Both the position numbers and the translations under genes were made by a program. This document shows positions 1-5,518 of a stretch of DNA of 5,700 nucleotides, piece by piece. The first letter of the stretch is position 1; each line of letters begins with the position of its first letter. Source of the DNA: Halomonas chromatireducens (GTDB lineage Bacteria > Pseudomonadota > Gammaproteobacteria > Pseudomonadales > Halomonadaceae); the NCBI RefSeq assembly GCF_001545155.1, contig NZ_CP014226.1, forward strand, positions 3,601,185-3,606,884, in the 5' to 3' direction. Below the pieces are notes generated by a model that was not told where the DNA came from, ran no database searches, and saw nothing but the letters and a program-made list of their open reading frames with translations.

Positions 1-156
1 GCGCTTGGCGTCGATCGCGATTGGGAAATGGATGAGCTGATGGAGCGTGGTGAAGCCGTCTACGGCAGCATCTGTGCCTCCTGTCACCAGGTGGAAGGTC
101 AGGGCTCTCCGCCGGCGTTCCCGGCACTGGCCGGCAACGAGCAGATGCTGCCGTAG
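1..156 (+). CDS. coxB: Cytochrome c oxidase subunit II, C-terminal cytochrome c domain (both ends incomplete)
   Basis: Frame 1 is open from the window edge to a TAG at 154-156. It reads as the start of the cytochrome c domain fused to the C-terminus of many bacterial CoxB proteins: an acidic MDELMERGEAVYG helix, the haem-binding CASCH motif (CXXCH, about 73-87), then a PPAFPALAGNE stretch typical of this domain. The domain normally continues for roughly 50-60 more residues, including the methionine that is the second axial haem ligand. These are missing. Residues after about position 141 are read from an inverted copy of upstream sequence, so genuine homology probably ends near the Glu codon at 139-141. 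In an intact protein this periplasmic domain passes electrons to the CuA/oxidase core. The fragment as written could bind haem but would lack the distal ligand. A stand-alone class I cytochrome c is possible, but the motif spacing favours CoxB. Confidence 0.75.
   Translation, partial: ALGVDRDWEMDELMERGEAVYGSICASCHQVEGQGSPPAFPALAGNEQMLP
53..74 (+). repeat. Inverted repeat, left arm (22 bp, perfect)
   Basis: This arm lies inside the coxB-like frame and covers the codons just before and into the CXXCH haem motif. It starts AAGCCGTC and ends CATCTG. Its exact reverse complement recurs at 142-163, giving 22 of 22 matches with a 67-nt spacer (75-141). Pairing fails at the next base on both sides (52/164 and 75/141). 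Because this arm encodes a conserved part of the cytochrome c domain, it is the likely original and the right arm the copy. Confidence 0.9.
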
Positions 157-163
157 ACGGCTT
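142..163 (-). repeat. Inverted repeat, right arm, at the coxB/ligase junction
   Basis: This is the exact reverse complement of 53-74. It sits precisely where coxB homology ends and just before acyl-CoA synthetase homology begins (about 164). It supplies the premature TAG (154-156) that closes the coxB frame. It also supplies the non-homologous residues CRRRL that precede VQALAGHF in the ligase frame. A 22-bp match at this exact breakpoint is very unlikely by chance and suggests template switching or a chimeric join. In single-stranded form the two arms would form a 22-bp stem with a 67-nt loop. Confidence 0.9.
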
Positions 164-1588
164 GTGCAGGCCCTGGCTGGCCACTTCATCCACCACGCGC
201 TCGCCCCGGGGGATCGAGTGGCCATCTACATGAAGAACCGGCCGGCCTATCTGGATGCCTTGCTGGCCGCCTGGTACGCAGGCCTGGTCGTGGTGCCCAT
301 TAACGCCAAACTCCACTGCCGCGAGGTAGACTTCATCCTCGAGGACAGCGGCAGCCGACTACTGATCAGCGACAGCACACCGGAAGCTCCGTTGGCCAGC
401 ACCGCCCGACAGCTCATGCCCGACTCCCCCAACTTCGTTCCCGATGGCAAGCCGCTCGCGGCACCAATCGACCGGGCATCGACCAGCGCCGCCTGGATTT
501 TCTACACCAGCGGCACCACTGGCCGCCCCAAGGGAGCCACGCTCTCGCATGGCAACCTGGCCTGCATGAGCAACTGCTACTTGACCAACGTGGAGCGCGT
601 CAAGGCCCACCACGTGCTGGCGCACTTCGCGCCGCTGTCCCACGGCTCCGGCATCTATGTCATCCCTTACCTGATGCGGGGGTGTGCCAACCTGGTGCCT
701 GCCAGTGCCAGCTTCGACGAGTCCGAGTTCGTTGATCTGGTCAACCGCCATCAGGGCCTTGCCATGTTTCTGGCGCCGACCATGATTCGTCGTCTCGTCG
801 ACCATCTCGATGCCACCGATACGGCCCTGTCACTCGACCATCTGCAGGCGATAGTTTATGGCGGCGGGCCGATGTACGAGCGTGACCTGCGCGATGCTCT
901 GGCGACCTTCGGTTCTCGGCTTGTGCAGATCTATGGCCAGGGCGAAAGCCCCATGACCATCTCGGTGATGAGCCGCGAGGAACATGCCTCCTACGCCGAG
1001 GCCAGCGACACCTCGAGTGACCTCCAGTCGCTGGTACCAGTCGGGCGCCCCCACCCCCAAGTTGAGGTGGCGATCCTGGACGCCGAGGGGACACTATTGC
1101 CCGACGGTGAGGAGGGAGAGATCTGTGTACGCGGCGACAGCGTGATGCTGGGCTACTGGAACGCCCCGGAGGCGACGGACGAGGCCCTGCGCGACGGCTG
1201 GCTCAGGACCGGGGACATCGGTCGCATGGAGGCTGACGGCACCCTGTTCCTGACCGATCGTGTAAAGGACGTGATCATCAGTGGTGGCACCAACATCTAC
1301 CCGCGAGAGGTCGAGGAGGTGCTGCTGCAGCACCCTGCCGTCCACGAAGCCTCGGTCGTCGGGGTCCATCACCCGGTGTGGGGAGAAGAGGTGGTGGCCT
1401 TCGTCTCCCTCCACGGGACGGTCGAGCCTGAGGCCCTTGACCAGCACTGCCTGGCGCGCATGGCTCGCTTCAAGCGACCCAAGCGCTATCAGATCCTCGA
1501 CGCCCTGCCCAAGAATGCCTATGGCAAGATCGTCAAGACGGAGCTGCGGAAGCGCCTTGCCAGCCAACAAGAGGAGAACCCAACATGA
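164..1588 (+). CDS. AMP-forming acyl-CoA synthetase (class I adenylate-forming), 5'-truncated
   Basis: The protein activates a carboxylic acid with ATP to an acyl-AMP and then a CoA thioester in the cytoplasm. The core motifs are present: the phosphate-binding loop YTSGTTGRPKG (503-535), YGGGPMY (from 857), YGQGES (from 932, in place of the common YGxTE), TGD (from 1208), the hinge region DRVKDVIISGG, and the catalytic lysine in PKNAYGKIVK (Lys codon 1526-1528). Homology begins at VQALAGHF (about 164). The family normally has some 35-45 further N-terminal residues, which are absent. The frame stays open upstream to a GTG at 47, but that stretch is coxB sequence read out of frame and has no convincing ribosome site. 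GTG at 164 and ATG at 230 also lack Shine-Dalgarno sequences, so the start is unresolved and the gene may be inactive as assembled. Its TGA overlaps the thiolase ATG (ATGA), so the genes are translationally coupled. Substrate is unknown; context suggests a short 3-keto or hydroxy acid. Confidence 0.85.
   Translation: MQALAGHFIHHALAPGDRVAIYMKNRPAYLDALLAAWYAGLVVVPINAKLHCREVDFILEDSGSRLLISDSTPEAPLASTARQLMPDSPNFVPDGKPLAAPIDRASTSAAWIFYTSGTTGRPKGATLSHGNLACMSNCYLTNVERVKAHHVLAHFAPLSHGSGIYVIPYLMRGCANLVPASASFDESEFVDLVNRHQGLAMFLAPTMIRRLVDHLDATDTALSLDHLQAIVYGGGPMYERDLRDALATFGSRLVQIYGQGESPMTISVMSREEHASYAEASDTSSDLQSLVPVGRPHPQVEVAILDAEGTLLPDGEEGEICVRGDSVMLGYWNAPEATDEALRDGWLRTGDIGRMEADGTLFLTDRVKDVIISGGTNIYPREVEEVLLQHPAVHEASVVGVHHPVWGEEVVAFVSLHGTVEPEALDQHCLARMARFKRPKRYQILDALPKNAYGKIVKTELRKRLASQQEENPT
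1571..1576 (+). promoter_or_regulatory. Ribosome binding site for the thiolase gene
   Basis: GAGGAG lies 8 nt before the ATG at 1585, inside the last codons of the ligase gene. Together with the ATGA stop/start overlap at 1585-1588 it fixes the thiolase start and implies translational coupling. Confidence 0.8.
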
Positions 1589-2751
1589 AGACGCGGATCA
1601 TCGGCGTATCACACAGCCGCTTCGGCAAGCTCGACGACAGCCTCGAGGCTTTGATCGCCGACTCGGCCAGGGACGCCTTGGCCGACGCCGGCGTCGACGC
1701 CCGCGACATCGATGCCATCTATGTCGGACAGTTCAATAGCGGCATGTGCCCACAGGAGTTTCCTGCCTCCCTGGCTCTCCAGACCGACCCTGAGCTGCGC
1801 TTCAAGCCCGCCACACGCTGCGAAAACGCTTGCGCCAGCGGCTCGGCGGCACTCTACCAGGGCATCAACCTGATCGAGGGCGGACTGGCGAAACGGGTAC
1901 TGGTCATTGGGGCCGAGAAGATGACCGACGCCTCACCCACCGCCATCGCCGAGGGCTTGCTGGGTGCCAGTTACCGGCCCGAGTCACAGGGTGTCGAGGC
2001 CGGCTTTGCCGGCATCTTTGCCCAGGTCGCGCGGGCCTACTTCGAGCGCTACGGGGATCACACCGATAGCCTGGCCCGCATCGCAGCCAAGAATCATGCC
2101 AACGGCGTCCACAACCCGCTGGCTCAGCTACGCAAGGACCTGGGGGTCGATTTCTGCCGCGATGTCTCGGACAAGAACCCGGTCGTTGCCGCGCCGCTTA
2201 AGCGCACCGACTGCTCGCCGGTCTCCGATGGTGCCGCGGCCATCGTGCTGTCCCACCCCGACGCCGCACCCACCAGCCAGCGCCAGGTTCGCTTCCGCGC
2301 CAGGGCCCAGGTCACCGACTTCATGCCGCTGGCCCGGCGCGACCTCACCCACCTGGAAGGTGCCGGCCGGGCCTGGAAGCAGGTGCTGGAAAGCGCCGGC
2401 CTCACCCTCGACGAGCTATCGCTGGCCGAGGTACACGACTGCTTCACCATCGCCGAGTTGATGATCTATGAGGCCATGGGGCTCACCCCGCTCGGCCAGG
2501 GCGCCCGCGCCATCAACGAAGGCTGGGTGATGCCCGACGGCAAGCTGCCGGTCAACCCCTCCGGCGGCCTCAAGTCCAAGGGCCACCCGGTCGGCGCCAC
2601 CGGGGTATCCATGCACGTCCTGGCCGCCCGGCAGTTGCTGGGCGAGGCCACAGGCGTCCAGATCCCCGACGCCCGTCTGGCCGCCGTCTTCAACATGGGC
2701 GGCATGGGTGTGGCCAGCTACGCCAGTGTCCTGGAGCGCACCATCGGCTGA
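1585..2751 (+). CDS. SCP2/SCPx-type thiolase family protein (acetyl-CoA acetyltransferase-like)
   Basis: This 388-residue cytoplasmic thiolase is full length for the family. It would cleave a 3-ketoacyl-CoA with CoA, releasing acetyl-CoA or propionyl-CoA, or run the reverse condensation. The nucleophilic cysteine is Cys83 in ENACASGSAA. The second site is HDCF (His284-Asp285-Cys286), which replaces the NEAF motif of classical thiolases and marks the SCP2/SCPx class. The third is His334 in NPSGGLKSKGHPVGATG. The C-terminal CxGxG loop of classical thiolases is replaced by NMGGMG, again as in the SCP2 class. It overlaps the ligase by four bases and precedes the dehydrogenase by 63 nt, which fits one transcript. 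The HDCF class often handles branched or bulky 3-ketoacyl-CoAs, so acetoacetyl-CoA is only one candidate substrate. Non-thiolytic roles are known for some relatives, but all three catalytic elements are intact here. Confidence 0.9.
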   Translation: MKTRIIGVSHSRFGKLDDSLEALIADSARDALADAGVDARDIDAIYVGQFNSGMCPQEFPASLALQTDPELRFKPATRCENACASGSAALYQGINLIEGGLAKRVLVIGAEKMTDASPTAIAEGLLGASYRPESQGVEAGFAGIFAQVARAYFERYGDHTDSLARIAAKNHANGVHNPLAQLRKDLGVDFCRDVSDKNPVVAAPLKRTDCSPVSDGAAAIVLSHPDAAPTSQRQVRFRARAQVTDFMPLARRDLTHLEGAGRAWKQVLESAGLTLDELSLAEVHDCFTIAELMIYEAMGLTPLGQGARAINEGWVMPDGKLPVNPSGGLKSKGHPVGATGVSMHVLAARQLLGEATGVQIPDARLAAVFNMGGMGVASYASVLERTIG

Positions 2752-2800
2752 CACCTCTCACTCGGGTCCTTGATGACAGCAACTCACACCAACAACAAGC

Positions 2801-2807
2801 GAGGAAG
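2801..2807 (+). promoter_or_regulatory. Ribosome binding site that selects the SDR start
   Basis: GAGGAAG lies 7 nt before the ATG at 2815. The upstream in-frame TTG (2770) and ATG (2773) have no such site and would add 14-15 residues with no counterpart in the family, so 2815 is preferred. Confidence 0.8.
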
Positions 2808-2814
2808 TACGGCC

Positions 2815-3609
2815 ATGTCCCAGCTTCACGACAAGAACATCCTGGTCACCGGCGCCCTGGGGGGCATCGGTTCCGCCATTTGCCTGGCCTATGCCCGCCA
2901 GGGCGCCGCCATCATCGTCCACGATCGGGTGGCCCGTTCGGAAGAGGCGGTCGGCGCCTTGACTGATCAGCTCAAGGTAGCCGGCGCCAGGGAGGTCTGC
3001 TACCAGCAGGCCGACCTGGCTAGCCAACAGGCCATTCATGAGATGTTCACCCGCCTTCGTGAAGAGGGCCGTGATGTCGATATTTTGGTGAACAACGCCG
3101 CCATCCAGAAGACCGCTTCCATCGAGGCGTTTCCCGATGACCTCTGGGAGTCGATCATCGCCATCAACCTGGTTGCCGTCTACCACTGCACCAAGCAAGC
3201 GCTGGTCGACATGCGCCGCAAGGGCTGGGGGCGGATCATCAACCTGGCTTCGGTGCATGGCCTAGTGGCTTCAGTGGGCAAGTCGGCTTATGTATCCGCC
3301 AAGCATGGTGTGGTGGGCTTTACCCGGGAGGTTGCCCTGGAGACCGCCCGGGAGGACATCACCGTCAATGCCATTTGTCCGGGCTGGACCGACACGCCGA
3401 TCATTGCGCCTCAGATCGAGGCTCGTCAACGGGCACTGGGTAGCAGCCGAGAGGAGGCCGTTCGCGACCTCGTCTCGGAAAAGCAGCCGGACGGCAGGCT
3501 CATTCCTCCCGCCCATGTGGCGGAACTGGCCCTGTTCCTGGGGGGAGAGTCGGCACGGCATATCACCGGCACAGCCATGCCCATCGACGGCGGCTGGACC
3601 TGCGTCTAA
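2815..3609 (+). CDS. bdhA: D-3-hydroxybutyrate dehydrogenase (SDR family)
   Basis: This 264-residue classical short-chain dehydrogenase would oxidise (R)-3-hydroxybutyrate to acetoacetate with NAD+ in the cytoplasm. It has the TGALGGIG dinucleotide loop (12-19), Asp37 at the end of the second strand (suggesting NAD over NADP), and NNAA (93-96). The catalytic tetrad is Asn118, Ser146, Tyr159 and Lys163. From memory, the Pseudomonas fragi enzyme binds substrate with Gln94, His144, Lys152, Trp187, Gln196 and Trp257. At a constant offset of +4 this protein has Gln98, His148, Lys156, Trp191, Gln200 and Trp261. The ASVHGLVAS, NAICPGW and EKQP segments are also typical of that enzyme. It lies between the thiolase and the regulator, 15 nt from the latter. 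A closely related 3-hydroxy acid could be the true substrate, but the complete pocket makes 3-hydroxybutyrate the leading call. Confidence 0.85.
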   Translation: MSQLHDKNILVTGALGGIGSAICLAYARQGAAIIVHDRVARSEEAVGALTDQLKVAGAREVCYQQADLASQQAIHEMFTRLREEGRDVDILVNNAAIQKTASIEAFPDDLWESIIAINLVAVYHCTKQALVDMRRKGWGRIINLASVHGLVASVGKSAYVSAKHGVVGFTREVALETAREDITVNAICPGWTDTPIIAPQIEARQRALGSSREEAVRDLVSEKQPDGRLIPPAHVAELALFLGGESARHITGTAMPIDGGWTCV

Positions 3610-3616
3610 GGAGGAG
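3608..3616 (+). promoter_or_regulatory. Strong ribosome binding site for the PAS-LuxR gene
   Basis: AAGGAGGAG is a near-perfect Shine-Dalgarno sequence, 8 nt before the ATG at 3625. It overlaps the TAA stop of the dehydrogenase (3607-3609), indicating efficient reinitiation and co-transcription of the regulator with the catabolic genes. Confidence 0.8.
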
Positions 3617-3624
3617 ACTGCCTG

Positions 3625-4191
3625 ATGGCTACCTCTCCGCCCATGGGCCGCGAGCTGATGGCGCTGGCCTTCGAGTACTCGGCCAGCGCCATTGTGGTGA
3701 CGCAGAAACGGCGCATCCTCGAGTGCAACCACGCCTTCTGCGACCTCTTCGAGTATCCGCGCAGCGAGTTGGTCGGCCAACTGATGCTCAAGCTCTACCC
3801 CTGCTTTGCGGACTTCAAGACGATCGGCGACCGTGGCTACAAGGAGATGCTGAGGACGCCGAACTATGCCGACGAACGCTTCATGCAGACGCGAACGGGC
3901 GAAGTCTTCTGGGCCAAGACTCGAGGACGAACACTGACGCCGGAGGCCCCTTTCGACCTGGCGGTCTGGACCTTTATCAAGATCGACGTTCGCCCCCAGG
4001 GGGCAAACCAACTCTCCATGCGCGAACGGGAAATTTCCAGCTTCATTGCCAATGGTTTGACCTGCAAGGAAATTGCCCGCCAGTTGGGGATCTCCCATCG
4101 CACCGTGGAAGCCCACCGCGCTCGCATCATGAAGAAGCTCGACTGCCGCAACACCGCGGAGATGGTGTCGCGCATCATCCAGCTTTCATAG
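3625..4191 (+). CDS. PAS-domain LuxR/GerE-type transcriptional regulator
   Basis: This 188-residue cytoplasmic DNA-binding protein has two parts. Residues about 12-123 read as a single PAS fold: SAIVVTQKRRILECNHAFCDLF, then EYPRSELVGQ, ending in a beta-rich segment AVWTFIKIDVRP. Residues about 130-185 are a LuxR/GerE helix-turn-helix with the usual landmarks: SMREREI, NGLTCKEIARQLGIS, the recognition helix HRTVEAHRARIMKKL, and NTAEMV. There is no receiver domain upstream of the helix-turn-helix and no kinase gene nearby, so it is probably controlled by a ligand or by the redox/energy state through the PAS domain rather than by phosphorylation. It sits 15 nt after bdhA and 149 nt before dctP, whose upstream region holds a perfect palindrome suited to a LuxR-type dimer. 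It therefore likely controls the transporter and perhaps its own operon. The ligand is unknown. Confidence 0.88.
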   Translation: MATSPPMGRELMALAFEYSASAIVVTQKRRILECNHAFCDLFEYPRSELVGQLMLKLYPCFADFKTIGDRGYKEMLRTPNYADERFMQTRTGEVFWAKTRGRTLTPEAPFDLAVWTFIKIDVRPQGANQLSMREREISSFIANGLTCKEIARQLGISHRTVEAHRARIMKKLDCRNTAEMVSRIIQLS

Positions 4192-4214
4192 GCAGGACCA
4201 TCTACGGACTGCGC

Positions 4215-4230
4215 TACGTAGTACTACGTA
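4215..4230. promoter_or_regulatory. Perfect 16-bp palindrome, candidate LuxR-type operator
   Basis: TACGTAGTACTACGTA equals its own reverse complement. It contains two TACGTA hexamers whose starts are 10 bp apart, one helical turn, so a dimer would contact the same DNA face. A further partial CTACG occurs upstream at 4202-4206. The length and symmetry suit a GerE/LuxR helix-turn-helix dimer, and such a regulator is encoded immediately upstream. Binding by that protein is inference. Confidence 0.65.
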
Positions 4231-4259
4231 TATCGGCACGGGACAGGGCTCCCTAGGAT
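4231..4259 (+). promoter_or_regulatory. Candidate sigma-70 promoter for dctPQ with weak -35
   Basis: TAGGAT at 4254-4259 is a fair -10 box (four of six matches). At 17-bp spacing the -35 position (4231-4236, TATCGG) hardly resembles the consensus and directly abuts the palindrome. Transcription would start near 4266, placing the palindrome centre at about -43.5, as for class II activator-dependent promoters. The start site is inferred, not observed. Confidence 0.4.
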
Positions 4260-4328
4260 GAAGTCAGAAGCGACCATTCCGACCGGTACGGCTCCGTGAA
4301 TGTCGCTCGGCACCGACCCAACAATTAC

Positions 4329-4333
4329 AAGGA
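4329..4333 (+). promoter_or_regulatory. Ribosome binding site for dctP
   Basis: AAGGA lies 7 nt before the ATG at 4341. It supports starting the protein directly at the signal peptide MKTHQ rather than at the upstream GTG (4296). Confidence 0.7.
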
Positions 4334-4340
4334 TCACGTC

Positions 4341-5450
4341 ATGAAAACGCATCAGCATCTCCTTACCACCTGTTCATTGGCAGCGGCCGTTGCACTGGGC
4401 ACTCTCTCAACCCAGGCCATGGCCGACAAGGCACGCTGGACCATGACCACGACCTGGCCGGATAACCTGGCCCTGATCGAGGCGGATCATCGCTGGGTCG
4501 ATACGGTACACCGTATTGCCGGTGACGAGATCGAGATCGAGTTTCGCGCCGGCGGCACCATCATGCCGGGAGGAGAGGTCTTCGATGCTACCGAGAGCGG
4601 CAGTATCGAAGCGGCCGGTGAGACGGGCGTGTACTGGGCGGGGCGCTCTCCCGCCTTCGCCCTTCTGGGCACCACGGCGAGCCTGTTTAACGCGGTCGAC
4701 TACCTGAATTGGATCCAGCACTGGGGGGGGTACGAGCTCTACCAAGAGGTCTACAACCAGTTCAATATCCAGTACCTGCCCTATGCCATTCTCAACAATG
4801 AGACGGGCTTCATCGGGCGTACCAAGATAGAGACGCTGGCCGACTTCGAAGGCAAGCGCCTGCGACTTGGGGGGCGCGATCAGGGCCGGATCCTAGAACA
4901 GCTCGGCGGCTCCCAGGTCACCCTGGCCGGCGGCGAGATCTACCAGGCCATCGAGCGCGGCGTGGTCGACGGGGCCGAGTTCTCCTCACCCGGGGTGGAC
5001 TACCAGGCGGGCTTTGCCGAGGTTGCCGACTACTGGTCAACGCCTGGCTGGCACCAGTCCGCTACCGTATTGGGGGTCATGATCAACAAGGATGCCTGGG
5101 ACGCCCTCACCGAGGAGACCCAGGAAAAGCTCGAGCTTGCGGCGCAGGCCAATCTGGCCTGGTCAATTTCGCACTTCGAGCAGAGCGCAACGGAAGGCAC
5201 CCTGAACTTCCAGGAGGCTGGCGTGGAGATTTCCCAGCTGAGCGCGGATGAGCTCGCACGCATTCAGGAGATCACCAATGAAGTTTACCTACGCGGCGCC
5301 TGCGAGGACCCCATGTATGCCAAGGTGCTGCACTCGATGCTGAGCTATATGGACCATTACGCCAACTGGAGAGACCTGTCCGCGCCGTTCAATATGAGCC
5401 GGACCATGGACGACCTGCCGTCGCTGGAAGAAGTCGAAGCCTGCCTGTAA
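4341..5450 (+). CDS. dctP: TRAP transporter periplasmic substrate-binding protein (DctP family)
   Basis: This 369-residue protein starts with a Sec signal peptide: a short basic/polar start, a hydrophobic core LAAAVALG, and a probable signal peptidase I cut after AMA (residue 28). The mature part is a TRAP DctP-type binding protein. Recognisable parts are WTMTTTWPDN near the mature N-terminus, IMPGGEVFDATESGSIEAA, YYW-like VYWAGRSPAFALLG, the hinge segment LADFEGKRLRLGG, which holds the usual carboxylate-binding arginine (probably Arg175), and GGEIYQAIERGVVDGAE. These segments resemble the TakP-like group that binds 2-keto or hydroxy monocarboxylates. The mature protein is rich in Asp and Glu, as is common in salt-adapted bacteria. 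It would capture an organic acid in the periplasm and pass it to the DctQM permease. The dctQ gene starts 68 nt downstream after a strong hairpin. The ligand cannot be read from sequence; context suggests a short hydroxy or keto acid. Confidence 0.9.
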   Translation: MKTHQHLLTTCSLAAAVALGTLSTQAMADKARWTMTTTWPDNLALIEADHRWVDTVHRIAGDEIEIEFRAGGTIMPGGEVFDATESGSIEAAGETGVYWAGRSPAFALLGTTASLFNAVDYLNWIQHWGGYELYQEVYNQFNIQYLPYAILNNETGFIGRTKIETLADFEGKRLRLGGRDQGRILEQLGGSQVTLAGGEIYQAIERGVVDGAEFSSPGVDYQAGFAEVADYWSTPGWHQSATVLGVMINKDAWDALTEETQEKLELAAQANLAWSISHFEQSATEGTLNFQEAGVEISQLSADELARIQEITNEVYLRGACEDPMYAKVLHSMLSYMDHYANWRDLSAPFNMSRTMDDLPSLEEVEACL

Positions 5451-5458
5451 GCCCTCCC

Positions 5459-5487
5459 TGCCGCTCCGGCCCTGCGCCGGAGCGGCA
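5459..5487 (+). terminator. Intercistronic hairpin between dctP and dctQ (attenuator or mRNA-stabilising)
   Basis: A perfect 12-bp stem (5459-5470 with 5476-5487) closes a 5-nt loop, starting 9 nt after the dctP stop. The stem is almost all G+C. No T run follows (CTCTTCGCCC), so full intrinsic termination is unlikely. Such a hairpin more plausibly causes partial termination or protects the dctP 3' end, giving more binding protein than permease. Confidence 0.7.
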
Positions 5488-5518
5488 CTCTTCGCCCTGA
5501 CGCCGGAGACTCGACTCC

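Larger units (their letters stand above)
4192..4340 (+). promoter_or_regulatory. Intergenic regulatory region upstream of the TRAP operon
   Basis: These 149 nt between the regulator's TAG and the dctP ATG hold a perfect 16-bp palindrome (4215-4230), a plausible -10 box, and an untranslated leader of roughly 75 nt. I see no intrinsic terminator after the regulator gene: there is no G+C-rich hairpin followed by a T run. Some read-through from the catabolic genes into dctP is therefore possible. A GTG at 4296 is in frame with dctP but would place 15 charged residues before the signal peptide, so it is unlikely to be the start. Confidence 0.6.

Noticed and set aside
47..163. GTG at 47 as the start of the ligase, giving a 513-residue protein
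   Set aside because: The first ~39 residues are coxB sequence and the inverted repeat read in another frame. They are Arg-rich and unlike any ligase N-terminus, and the only GGAG lies one base before the GTG, too close to work.
53..163. Inverted repeats as ends of an insertion sequence or a recombinase switch
   Set aside because: The 67-bp interior is ordinary coxB coding sequence, no target duplication is seen, and no transposase or recombinase gene lies in the window. A breakpoint copy is the simpler reading.
3271..4116. Long open frame on the minus strand (281 codons) opposite bdhA and the regulator
   Set aside because: It is antisense to two well-supported genes, has no recognisable domain or ribosome site, and is the kind of open frame expected opposite G+C-rich coding sequence.
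4244..4254. AGGG/CCCT inverted pair just upstream of the -10 box
   Set aside because: Only four base pairs with a two-base loop, too short to support as a regulatory structure.
4296..4340. GTG at 4296 as dctP start
   Set aside because: It adds 15 polar and charged residues before a clear signal peptide, and the good ribosome site precedes the ATG at 4341.
4723..4730. Run of eight G inside dctP as a possible phase-variable tract or sequencing error
   Set aside because: The frame is intact across it (Trp-Gly-Gly-Tyr) and the protein keeps family features on both sides. Runs of this length can occur by chance in G+C-rich genes.
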